Below the pieces are notes generated by a model. The model saw nothing but the letters and a program-made list of their open reading frames with translations. It was not told the DNA's origin and made no database searches. From positions 5,955,501 through 6,019,500 of the forward strand of contig JAITYX010000004.1 of assembly GCA_021018815.1 (NCBI GenBank): a stretch of DNA of 64,000 nt. The letters run 5' to 3'. Shown piece after piece: positions 26,401 to 37,526 of the stretch. How positions within the stretch are numbered: position 1 is the first letter of the stretch; each line of letters opens with the position of its first letter. The stretch comes from Talinum fruticosum (lineage: Eukaryota; Streptophyta; Magnoliopsida; Caryophyllales; Talinaceae). Both the position numbers and the translations under genes were made by a program.

Positions 26401-27751
26401 GGGATCACCTTTAAAGATAAAAAGCATGATGCAATGTCATAAGTAGTAATTATCAAGATCATTTAAATTAATAGAGATAATACTGTGAACTTCCCTAGGT
26501 GTTTTAGAGGCCTACTGGCCAAATGCTTCTAAGACCCAAAAATGAAGGCTATTATCCACGGTTTTTACAATTTTTGAAAAATTTTCAAAAATTGTCAAAT
26601 AATATTTTAATAATCCTCCCGACAATTCAAGAGGTTCTTGACTATTTAAGGCCCATTCTAGATTATTTCAAAAGCATTTTACACTAAAAGAACACTCAAA
26701 TAAAACACCCAAATTATACTCATTCTTGGCTACTTTGGATCACCTTCTAAGATAAAAAAACACAATGCAATGTCATAAGAAGATAAAAAAACACAATGCA
26801 ATGTCATAAGTAGAAATTATCAAGATCATCTAAATTAATAAAGATAATACTCTGAACGAAGGGGTTTAAGAGCAATAGTGGTAAAGTGCTTCCAAAATCC
26901 AAAAATGAAAGCTATTATCTATAACTAGGTAGACTTAATGCAAAGGGTGTAAAAATTTGCAAAAAAATCAGGCCATAGTTAACAGTTCAAGATAGTTCAA
27001 TCCATTCTGCCTGCTAATATCACTAGGTAAGCTCAAATTGCAAAGAGGTTAAAGTACCAGCCAAGACTCACCAAAATATTATGAACCCATCAGAAAATAA
27101 CCAAATTACACCAACTCAGACAGCCTATTCAAATGTTTATTAAACCCATAACATGGCCCAATTTCACAATCTTCAACTTCTATAAGGCCATTGCAAACCA
27201 TGTCATGAACACAGAGGCAAAACAACTTTCTTGACAAGTCTCTATTCTATACACAGCAAATCAGTTTGGATCAAAGAAAATTCACAATCAAAATCGACCA
27301 ACCACAACAATTTATTACCCAAAAAACACAGAATAAAGGCACAAATATCACAAACCCTAAACCCCAAACCCCAGATGGCCATCGAAACCCATAATACTGT
27401 AATACACATAAAAACCCAGACACCCCCAACAAGTAAATTGCCCAAAATTGAAAAAACCCAGATTGCAAAACACCCAATTTCATAAAAAGATCAGAATTTC
27501 GAAAGAAAATGAGGGAGGAGGAGAGAGAAAACAACAGAAAACAAAGGGGTTTATACCTCGTAAGGGGTAGTGTGAATAAGAGGTCGACCTAAGCGCTTGG
27601 CAATTTCTTTCTTGTGCTCGAGGGCTTTCTTGGAGGCTTCACGATTTGGGTCTAACTGTTTGAGCCCTACGAATAATACCAAGCAGCTCAGAGCTGCACT
27701 TGCTGCATATAACACCAACTCCTGTAAGAACTTCGTGTCTGAACTTCCCAT
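17406..27751 (-). CDS. Msp1/ATAD1-type AAA ATPase with an 8.7-kb satellite-filled first intron
   Basis: Exons in transcript order: 27751-27557, 18818-18519, 18394-18236, 18143-17848, 17623-17406; all junctions are GT-AG and in phase, total about 389 residues. Family role: a membrane-anchored AAA ATPase that pulls mistargeted tail-anchored proteins from the outer mitochondrial membrane. Exon 1 encodes the anchor ([17 protein letters not shown], residues about 14-30) and a basic segment ending HTTPYE. Exon 2 resumes [17 protein letters not shown] and carries the Walker A loop GPPGTG. Exon 3 has Walker [11 protein letters not shown]. Exon 4 has [18 protein letters not shown] with the arginine fingers. 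The tail is helical. Two one-base deletions are visible: in the Walker A codons (18623-18624, GKT reads as GRQ) and in a G4 run near the C-terminus (17497-17500); adding both restores 390 codons. Linking exon 1 across 8.7 kb is inferred from phase and family sequence. Confidence 0.86.
19270..26925. repeat. Intronic tandem satellite array, about 22 monomers of about 335 bp
   Basis: The anchor motif GAAGGCTATTATCCAC and its variants recur near 19874, 20218, 20551, 20891, 21227, 21564, 21898, 22218, 22523, 22841, 23198, 23534, 23878, 24219, 24549, 24878, 25206, 25533, 25864, 26207, 26543 and 26907, a mean spacing of 335 bp (range about 305-364). Each monomer also carries, in order, TGCAATTTTTGAAAAATTTT, CAAATAATATCTTAACAAAC, CAATTCAAGAGGTTCTTG, CTATTTAAGGCCCATTCTAG, AAAACACTCAAATAAAACAC, TTGGGATCACCTTCTAAGAT and CAATGTCATAAGTAG. 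An earlier partial monomer (about 19270-19500) is split by a hAT MITE. The monomers are AT-rich, diverged by indels and substitutions, and non-coding. The array lies inside intron 1 of the Msp1-like gene. Confidence 0.93.
19501..19736. mobile_element. hAT-type MITE inserted in a satellite monomer
   Basis: A 236-bp element with imperfect terminal inverted repeats: TAGCGCTGGCAAAAATTCG on the left, TAACGCTGACAAAATTTCG as complement of the right (16 of 19 match). It is flanked by a perfect 8-bp duplication ACCTTCTA at 19493-19500 and 19737-19744. An 8-bp target duplication is the hAT hallmark. Removing the element and one duplication restores the normal monomer sequence ATCACCTTCTAAGATC. Confidence 0.93.
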
Positions 27752-28110
27752 TTATACAGAATTCAGAACCAAAAGGGACTTTTTCCCCCTCTTTAGTGGA
27801 GATTGATCGAAGGAAAACTCAACAAGATTGATTCTTGAAAGAGGGATGGAGAGAGAGAGACACAGAGAAAGAGTGACAGGAAAAACAATGGAGAAGGGTT
27901 TGAGGATGAGGAAGACAGAGAAGTGGGTGTCCTGGAGAGGAGGGTGGAGATGCCTCGAGAGCTTTGGAGACAAAATTTCTGTCACGTGTATGTCTTACGC
28001 TTCTTTTCTCTTTTGTGATTTTCTGGAGATGGAAACGGAAAAATGAAATAAAATTGAAGAACCTCTGTTGGGGACCTTGAGATGTTGAATTACATAGTTC
28101 AAGCTTCATG
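27752..28110 (-). promoter_or_regulatory. Leader and proximal promoter of the Msp1-like gene
   Basis: On the minus strand this region precedes ATG 27751. It has pyrimidine-rich runs (complement of the GA runs at about 27846-27875), as in many plant 5' leaders. No unambiguous TATA box was identified. Confidence 0.4.
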
Positions 28111-30524
28111 AATTAACCTCGAAAGTGAGTTGTTTGGTTCGATTGTAAATTGGATAGAGATGATAAAATTTGAGTTCGGTTATTTTTGGTTAGTATTTAG
28201 TTCAGAGTTAATTCAAGAAATTTGTCTTAGAAAATATTTAATTTTTAATGAAGAAATTTAAGTTAAATTCATTTTAAATTAGACATTTCAAATATCAGGT
28301 CTAATCATTTCGAATATTAAATTGGATATGAGTTCAAGTCATTTATATGGTTTGGATACAACGTTGGGTTAATTTTGTCAAATCGACCCTTATTATTTAC
28401 ATTTTTTATTCTATTATAATAAATTTGTACTTGTTAAGAAAAGAATATTAAAATTTATAAACTGTCTTAAAAAACAATCTTATTTAATTAGGATATAAAT
28501 TCAACTACTTGTAGTATCATTTATGTACATCATACATTTTGTGATTAAATTTATCATTCGATTTATCAAATTATTTATGCAACAAGTAATACCCACACGT
28601 TACCTCGGTATTGATTTTCTAAATAACGTCATAATAAATAGGGTAATCATGGAAGTCTTTAACTCAAGTTTTTATTAGTACTAGTATATACCCCTTACTT
28701 TGCAAGGATTTGAGATAAATTTGTTTTAATTTTATTAATATTTTTGTATCAAAATTTTAGAAAAATATAATAGTAGTTTTTTAAAATTTATGTTATTTTA
28801 AAGTCAATTATTACTATATAAACTTTTTTTGAGCAATTATGAGAGAGTTATGACTAAGTATAATTTTCTTCACATTAGGGAAGATTGTCACCAATAAATG
28901 AAATATCGGGCTTTCTTTTCATTCTTGTTAAATAGAAATATGAATTAAATTGTATATATAAAGAAATTTACATACTTCCTTTTTCAACAATAATTTGCTT
29001 AATTACTTATTTATGATATATAAATAATTATTATAATAATATTCTAAAACTTTTGATAGTTGGATATTCTTTTTTAATATAATCTAATAATTTATTATAT
29101 TAATATTTTTTACATGATAAGCTATATTTATTTTGAAATTTATACAATCATTAATTATTTATTACATGACATCGTATACGTAGCAACCTATGTCCGATTT
29201 ATACATAAACTCTATCCAACTTTTAATATATATATATGATGAGGAGGTGTCCATATGTTTATTAATTTGGTTTTGTCTACTTCAACTATCTCTCGACACG
29301 AAAGGCATCAAATGTTTCTCTCATCAACGCAATGTTGCAATTTTTAAATGGATGAGAGATAATTTTTTTCTTTTGTAAAAGTTAATCGTATGACAAATGC
29401 AATTGGGATATATTGAGCTTTCTTAAGATAATAATGTTCATACTGCCATTCTTTCTATTGGCCTATGGTATATAATAATAATAAAAAAAAAAGGTGGATA
29501 CTAACAAAACTAAATATATAATTTTAATAAATTTCATCAATTGAAGCAGTGACTAACAATTTCTTCTGCAAATTGAATTCCAAGTTGTTCTTCATGAGCT
29601 TGAGATTAGTGGCAGCAAATTTAAAGTAGAGAATCTAATGCTGGCCAACTCAAGCTTTTTGTCAAATCCAATCACCATTTCACGTCTTATTCTCGGAGGA
29701 AACCCCCTGAATCTTATCATCAATCAACTTTCTCTCTCCGCATCAACGGCTCTTCATTGCTATTTGATTGATTGAGTTGATTTTTCCCTCTTGTCTTGAC
29801 TGAATCCACCACGTTCCATCCACACGCCAAAAGTGCTCCACTTAGAAGAGTAGTATCCCATTTCAAGGCCCCCAACCAAAACTCCTCCTTTGTTCCTATT
29901 GGGTCGGACCAAGCCTCCCACTCCCACCTTGCTTGCACTCTCCAACTCCGTTCTTTGGCGGGTGGAGTTGGAGAGAGAAAGGAAAGGAGTCAACAGGGAA
30001 GCCTTAACAATCCCAGCCCAAGATTTGTAATTCGTATTCTGGATTCAGTGATTGTGATTTTGCTTCTGTGTTGCATTGAAAATGGAGTTTGAAAGATCCA
30101 TCTGTTGTTGATATCTGGGTTTTCTAAGCTTTTCATCAGGACAGAGCAAAAAGGGAAAATACCCACTTGACAATTTGGGGCTTTTCTGTGCATTTAATGA
30201 AAATTTACTGAAGAACAGTACTACCCACTTGGGCGATTTTCGATTTCTCCATTTTTTTGCTACTCTGCACTGAGGGTTTGTCCTTGGAATCATCAAACTA
30301 TCTGGTGTTCTGCGGCTGAAAGCTAAAGCAATAGGAGAAGGTAAGTTCTCCTTCAAAAGCTTAGAAATCTTCTCCTTCTCCCATCTACCCTGTATTTCTC
30401 TCTCTAAGATTGTTGAATCTCTTGGGATTGTGCTTTCTTCAACTCCATCTTTGAACCTTTGTTTACAGTGAGAAAGTCAATGACGAGTTTCTTCAAATTA
30501 CAGGCAATTGGAAGTGACAGGGAG
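28111..30524. other. Divergent intergenic region, AT-rich
   Basis: Between the divergently transcribed Msp1-like and YSL genes. From 28140 to 29620 it is very AT-rich and probably decayed repeat sequence. From about 29640 base composition becomes balanced and should hold the YSL promoter and leader, possibly with a leader intron ending at one of the CAG sites near 30478 or 30503. No coding exon is supported. Confidence 0.55.
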
Positions 30525-33500
30525 ATGAGAGAAACAGAAAGAGAGGATGATTTTGAGGAGCAATGCAACGAGGAAGAGGAGATGAAGAGATTACCACCAT
30601 GGAACAAACAGATCACCATAAGGGAGTCATTGCCAGTATAGCAATTGGAGTAATTTACAGCGTGATAGTGATGAAGCTCAACCTTACAACTGGGCTCGTC
30701 CCTAATCTCAATGTCTCTGCTGCTCTTCTTGCCTTTGTCTTCCTCCGAACATGGACTAATCTTCTTCAGAAAGCTGGGGTTGTAACCACTCCTTTCACTA
30801 AGCAAGAGAACACCATTGTTCAAACTTGTGCTGTTGCTTGCTATGGTATTGCTGTCGGAGGTCTGGTATCCTATCTTGCTAACTTCTATTGTTTGGATTA
30901 GCTTGCTTGATTTTCCCTCTTTTTCATGGACTTATTGATGCCTAAAAGCAATAGATCCATGTGTTTAAATCCATCTAGTGGGAGAAGTTTGCCTTTTTTT
31001 TGGTAGTTTTTTGTTTTAAGAAAATTGTTTGTCATTTACTTCTGGATTATTGGTTGCCTTTAAAATGAACTATTGAGCAAATTGCGAAATTTGCATGATG
31101 GGTTATTATTATGTTATATATAGGTGGGTTTGGATCATATTTGCTGGGGTTGAATAAGAAGACATATGAGCAAGCAGGAGTTGATACAGAGGGGAATGTT
31201 CCTGGTAGCTATAAGGAGCCCGGTATTGGTTGGATGACAGGTTTCCTTTTTGTTAGCAGTTTTGTTGGGTTGCTCGCTTTGGTTCCGCTCAGAAAGGTAT
31301 ATTTCATTCTCTCTCCTTTTTCTTTCTAAACTTCCATGAGATGTATCAGAATCTTATTATCAAGAAGAATGTGCAACAGTCTTACCTTTTGGAACATTCT
31401 CTGCTTAATTTCTGTGCTGTACTTCTTACTTTGGGAGCTGTTTAGCTTTTATTTTCCATCTTGTGTTTTGATTTGCTTTTGTTCATTATGGTATGTGGGG
31501 TTAAATTCCCACTTAGCTTCGATCACATCAGCCTTTTGTTTATTTTGTTGAAAGAGAAATGAAGAATGTAACATCTGATTTTGACCCATTGACCAGTATT
31601 ATCCTTTCTTTTTCTTCCCTAAGCATTTGCAATTCCCCTGTGATTGCAAATACTCAAACATAGTCAGTAACCTTGCAGGTGAAGAAGAGCCGAGAGTTCA
31701 AAATTGATCGAATAGTAACTATTTTCTCATTATTACAAGTCAATGTATCCAAGAACCAACAATGACAAAATTTTAGAAACATTGGACAAACTATATTGTG
31801 AGTAGATCTTAAGGTCAGAGCAACTTACTCTGTGGCACAAATTACAAGGAAGATAATAGTGCATGGAAGGACTATGCCCAATCATTCACTTGCAGAACGT
31901 GCGTCCTCCTATCCACCTTTATGTTTGACACCAATGGTTAGAGAAGCATCTTCGGTGTTTCACTTCTTTTTTCCTTCCCATTTTGTCCCCTCTGAAATAG
32001 ACTAGTGACTTGAGCATGATTAAGATTAGGCTGATGTAATGAGGATTAATGCATTGCTGTAGTGCGTTGTATGGTATAATTAGTGATTAATCTTATCATC
32101 TGTGCACTTGTTTCTGCAGATCATGGTAATAGACTACAAGCTAACTTATCCAAGTGGAACCGCAACAGCGGTGCTCATCAATGGTTTTCACACTCCAAAA
32201 GGGGACGAGATGGCCAAGTATACATAACTCTGTATTTTGAATTTCCCCTCTTTGTGGAAGATGAATTGTTGTAATCTGACAATAAGCTGCGAAACAAAGA
32301 GTTTTAACTGCCCAAATCTCAATGAAATTGATGCAGGAAACAAGTTAGTGGGTTTGTGAAATTTTTCTCCTTGAGTTTCTTCTGGGGTTTCATCCAGTGG
32401 TTGTACTCTGGTGGAGATCAATGTGGCTTTTCTCAGTTTCCTACATTTGGGTTTAAAGCATGGGAAAACTCGTAAGTGTTCATCTTGCTTGTAGTTGAGC
32501 TTCATCTTGGCTGTAAACTTCACTGATTCATCAATTATAATTGGGACCCTATGGGATTGAATTTTGCAGATTTTACTTTGATTTCAGCATGACCTATGTT
32601 GGAGCTGGAATGATATGTTCTCACCTCGTTAATTTGTCATTGCTTCTTGGTGGTGTTCTATCCTGGGGAGTAATGTGGCCTCTTATTGGTGATCTGAAAG
32701 GAAAGTGGTTCCCTTCATCACTACCTGAAAGTAGTATGAAGAGCCTCAATGGCTACAAGGTAAATACTGAATCACACTAAGTGCTTTACCTCTAAATCAC
32801 GCACCTTGAATTTTGAAGGAAGTCATGATCTTGTTTACATTTGGTAATGTGCTTTTGTAGGTATTCATTTCTATCGCACTAATATTAGGTGACGGGCTCT
32901 ACAATTTTCTCAAGATACTGTTCTTCACCATTCGAAGTATCCACGAAAGGTTGAAGGATGAAGACCTCAGCACATGTAAGTCCTATGCTCAGACAACATA
33001 GTCATAACCATAAGTCATTAGGTTGTCAACCGCCCCTCCCCAGGTCATCTAGTACACCATTTTACCCAGTACTGAATTGTGTTAGGAGCGCTATCTTTAC
33101 ATGCTATCAAAAAAAATTAAAGAAAAAAAAGGGATAGCAGAGGGGGCTAATGCTTAATTCATCTGTGGCAGATCTGGAGAGTGAAAAGCAGCCGCTTAAT
33201 AATCGCAAGAGGAATGAAGTATTCATGAGAGAGAGAATTCCCATCTGGGTGGCGTTTGCAGGCTACGCATTCTTTTCCGTGATCTCCATCATCGTGATCC
33301 CTCTAATGTTTCCCGAGTTGAAGTGGTATTATGTTGTCATTGCCTACATGATAGCCCCAACTCTAAGCTTCTGCAATGCCTATGGTGCTGGATTAACCGA
33401 CATGAATATGGCCTACAATTATGGAAAAGTGGCTCTCTTTGTGCTCGCCGCCCTAGCTGGGAATGATTCTGGTGTGGTCGCAGGCCTTATAGGCTGTGGT

Positions 33501-34097
33501 CTAATCAAGTCCATTGTTTCCATTTCCTCTGATCTGATGCATGATTTCAAGACTGGCCATCTCACTCTCACCTCCCCGCGATCAATGCTCATCAGCCAGG
33601 CCATTGGGACTGCGATTGGGTGTGTTGTGGCCCCACTCACTTTCTTTCTCTTCTACAAGGCCTTTGATGTGGGTAACCCAGATGGGGAGTACAAGGCTCC
33701 CTATGCCCTAGTCTACCGTAACATGGCCATCCTTGGGGTGCAGGGTTTCTCGGCTTTGCCTCAGCATTGCTTGCAACTTTGTTACACATTCTTTGGGTTT
33801 GCAATCACTGCTAACTTGGTGAGGGACCTCGCCCCAAACAGAATCGCGAGGTGGGTTCCACTCCCCATGGCAATGGCAGTGCCTTTCCTTGTGGGGGCCT
33901 ACTTTGCAATCGACATGTGCGTGGGAAGTTTAGTGGTGTTTCTGTGGCATAAGATTGACGGCCAAAAAGCAAGGTTGATGCTCCCAGCAGTTGCTTCAGG
34001 TTTGATATGTGGAGATGGACTGTGGATTCTTCCTTCATCAATACTCGCCCTTCTTAGGGTCAACCCTCCCATGTGTATGACCTTTAAATCTGCATAA
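30525..34097 (+). CDS. Yellow stripe-like (YSL) metal-nicotianamine transporter (one-base frameshift)
   Basis: Exons 30525-30860, 31124-31296, 32120-32217, 32337-32471, 32570-32759, 32861-32975 and 33172-34097; about 657 residues, the usual YSL length. Known role: proton symport of Fe(II)/Cu/Zn-nicotianamine complexes at the plasma membrane, in the OPT superfamily. Visible: an acidic N-terminus, [10 protein letters not shown], then [65 protein letters not shown], a variable hydrophilic loop across exons 6-7, [39 protein letters not shown] and the end [17 protein letters not shown] with NPPMCM. The sequence is closest to the YSL1/2/3 group from memory of family motifs. A missing G in GGG at 30622-30624 breaks the frame between QITIR and GVIASIAIG; adding it gives 658 codons. 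ATG 30525 is chosen because it opens the acidic N-terminus. Confidence 0.93.
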
Positions 34098-35774
34098 CAG
34101 AAATCTTCCCGACAGATAAAAATGGTGTTCAGACGAAGAAAGACAAGCTTTCCTCAGAGTTAGCAAGTAATATTCTGTATATAATTATACAGATGTTCGA
34201 AATTTGAGACCCGATCTTACAGCAAAGGGGATGGCAAGGAATATGTCAGACAACCAATTCTAGTCACTTTAACATCAAAATGTACACATACAGGAAAAAT
34301 GTATACAAACAGTGATTGTATCTGTGTAATTATGTATGCTTTGGGTTGGCGTTTGTATGTTGTATACATAATGTGTCTAGTGAAGTTGATAATGCTCTAT
34401 ATCAGGAGTTTTAGCTGCTTTTCTGCTTCCAAACTTGGGATTATCTTTTATACGAATGTAAATAGTTGAAAATTTTGTTACATACCTTCCTTACCAGTGG
34501 TTTTAAAAAATGACTTTCCCAAAAAATACGACATTTATGTCTTTTTTCGACAAAGGAGATGGGAAAAGTTGTACCAGTAGTTTAGTTTGTACTAGAACAC
34601 CAGTTAATGTGTTGTTCATCCATTCATTGGCCCTTCGAGACCTGAGGATGGCCTTCTTGGGTCATGGCAATGATTCACACAAGACAATATAAATCAGTAA
34701 TGAGATTTGTGGGGCACCAATTATGAATTATGTGATCCTTGTTTTCTCTAATTATAATGTTCTGGACAAAGAGTCCCCCCTCTTGGGTCGTGCTAACGAA
34801 AGGATTGTCCTTGCTAATTTTTTTTAAAAAATTTTATACTATTTCTATGATATTAGTTAAACTGTAAAAAAAAAAAAAAAAAAAGAAGGCTTGCTTATAA
34901 TGATAAAATAAATAATATTATAAATTAATGTTTTAATATAATTAAGAAAATATTTAGAAACATTATTTTTAAAAATTTAAGTTTAATTTTTAAGTACCTC
35001 ATTTTCATACCTCCTACACACCAAAAAAATATCATAAATAGAATTCACAACCGAAAAACCTTTATTTTTAAATTAATTGTTACTTTCTTTCAAAATTGAT
35101 TATATTTTTGAAAGTATTAATAATTTGTAGAAGGATTTTTATTTGCTGTATTTTTTTAAAAAAATAAAATAAAATCGGGCTTGTCCATATGTAATGTGGG
35201 TGTAGCCTATATTTGACACATTTGATTAGAGGAGGTCTCTCATAATGTTTCAATGTTCAATGAATTTATTTATTTATTTATTTTATTAAAGAGGAAAAGA
35301 AAAAAAAGAACTTTGTTCCTCGGGATCCCCCAGCCGTGAACTCACAGTCAAAAAAAGTCTCCCAGAAAAAAATAAAAAACAAAACAGAAAAAGAGAGAGA
35401 AGTCAAAAGAAGTTGGAAACCACCACATAATTACTCTGAATCTGAGGTTCAATTTCCACTCCATCAAAAATTGATCTCCTCCCTCGATCTCATTTGGCTA
35501 TTCCATTTGGCACCGTTTAAAGGTGGTGGTTGTTCAACAGAGGAGCAAACCCTTCTCTCTCTCCCTCCTCTTGTAAGTAACGACATCCTACCCGTTGTCG
35601 ATCTTTGATAAAGCTCCTATCTTTTTAAAAATCTCTGCTTGATTATAGTAATTTAACATCTGGGTTTGTGTTTAGATGGGGTCCTAATTTCCCTATTGAT
35701 TTTTTTTTTTTTTGGGGGTATCCCTGTTTCTGTGCTTTGAATTTTACCAGTGGCAGAGAAAAGGCAGTGTGAAA
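34098..35774. other. Intergenic: YSL 3' UTR, AT-rich spacer, cytochrome b5 leader
   Basis: 34098 to about 34450 is probably 3' UTR. 34800-35330 is AT-rich with a poly-A run near 34867-34884. From about 35330 the sequence should hold the promoter and leader of the cytochrome b5 gene, with purine-rich and CT-rich runs. No other gene is seen. Confidence 0.55.
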
Positions 35775-37526
35775 ATGGCTTCAGATCGCAAAGTTCATGT
35801 CTTTGAGGAAGTAGCAAAGCATAACAGTTCTAAGGATTGCTGGCTTATCATCTCTGGGAAGGTTAATTTGTTCTTCCTCTTTATATCTTTATGTATGAAT
35901 TTATGCTGAGTGATTGATTAATAAATCTGTTGAATTGGCGTTACTTGTTTCAATTGATTTATTTCTGAATTCTAGATTTTGATTTAAGATGATCAAGACT
36001 ATTGGAGGAGGGAATGCATGTTTAGCCTAACCAGACTGATATCTAACAACTGCAGGTCTTGGATGATATCATCTTAAGAGATTTTATCAAATGGATATCT
36101 CTGGGGGACTTTGAATGATTAATGTGGGAGCGACTCTTAATCAAGTCACACATAAATAAACTGAGTCACCAAACTAAAAAAAAAATCACTCTAAAGGTAA
36201 TGTTAGTCACCTCAAAACATTCAAAAAGTCGTCTTGAAAGAGTTTTAGGGAATTCTCTTCAGACAAATTTGGAAGAGCATTAGTTAAAAATATACTTCTG
36301 GAGGAATTTCTGTTGGTTGAAACATGTTATGTAGAAACATTCTGAATTTCTGATGCACTTGATGAAACAAGCATTTCTTTGTGCAAGAAAAATTTATCAG
36401 TGTTTGGTTTCTTGAACTCTTCGTTCTTCCCGAAATACCTGTGTGTGTGATTTCCACATCTAAATATAGCATAAAACTTCTCATAAACCAAAATGATGCT
36501 GCTGTTAAGAGGTGCAAAACATAATGTTGCTGTGGATTCCGAATTGCTCTCAGTCTGTGTCTTTGAATGTTGCTGTTAAGAGGTGCAGAACATAATGTTG
36601 ATTTGATTTAGGGGCAAGTGCTCTTTAATAATCATCGTTGGATTTGGACGGGTTCTGTCATCCAGTTATTATGCGACTTCAATCTTCTGAATCTCCTCAT
36701 TCTTCATTATAAAGAAAACCCATCAATTGTCCACTAGCTTTAGTGTTTAATGTCAATTATGTTACATGATGCCAACTCGTTTCAGTGAAAACCCATTTCA
36801 TTTTCTTTTACTGCCTTCTGTTTCTTAAACCTTCCTTTCATGGACAGAGAACTCGCATTTTCCCTTTTTTGTGGTACACGTATTTATTTATGTTCATGAC
36901 TTCCTATTTTGGATCATTGGATGTGCATCTTTCGTTGAGTGGCTATAGCATGAGGTTTTCCTATTCTAGTTGTAATAACCGACTGCATTATGGTGAATTG
37001 GAAAATTCAGGTTTATGATGTAACTCCATTCATGGATGATCATCCTGGTGGTGATGAAGTACTTCTAGCTGCAACAGGTGTGGTTCATTATTCAGTCTAT
37101 TCACGTTTTGTCTTGGGTATGACTTTCTTGACTGATGTAACTGTAACCATGGGAAGAAGATAGCTGGGCCACAGAACCCCCTGGCAAAAATTTGTGTTTA
37201 GTAATGGTTCAACTCACAATTTACATAGCTCAGTGTGCAATTATGTTCCTTACATGCACACTTTAAAAATTTGCAGGGAAAGATGCAACGAATGATTTTG
37301 AAGACGTAGGGCACAGTGACTCTGCCCGAGAGACTATGGAGAAGTACTACATAGGAGAGATCGATGCATCAACGGTCCCAAAAAGCGGGCCTACATCCCA
37401 CCACAGCAACCCCAGTACAACCCTGACAAGACGCAGGAATTTGTCATCAAGATCTTACAGTTTCTTGTTCCTCTTCTCATCTTGGGGCTGGCTTTTGTGG
37501 TGCGCCAGTACACCAAGAAGGATTAG
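35775..37526 (+). CDS. Cytochrome b5, tail-anchored (one-base frameshift)
   Basis: Exons 35775-35861, 37011-37077 and 37277-37526; 134 residues once one base is added. Known role: ER-membrane haem protein passing electrons to fatty-acid desaturases, hydroxylases and P450s. Visible: [37 protein letters not shown], the first haem ligand in [17 protein letters not shown], the second in DVGHSDSAR, and YYIGEID. Past a frame break the tail reads [20 protein letters not shown] and ends with YTKKD, a C-terminal anchor with a short basic end. The break is an A5 run (37380-37384) that should be A6; as written the frame would run into an unrelated Ser-rich tail and lose the anchor. Adding one A gives 135 codons. 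Confidence 0.93.

Noticed and set aside
19270..26925. Regularly spaced repeats resembling a CRISPR array
   Set aside because: The whole 335-bp unit is repeated, not a short repeat with unique spacers, and the context is a plant intron.
27231..27534. Overlapping frames on both strands near the first exon of the Msp1-like gene
   Set aside because: They lie in the donor-proximal intron, have repetitive low-complexity composition and no family resemblance.
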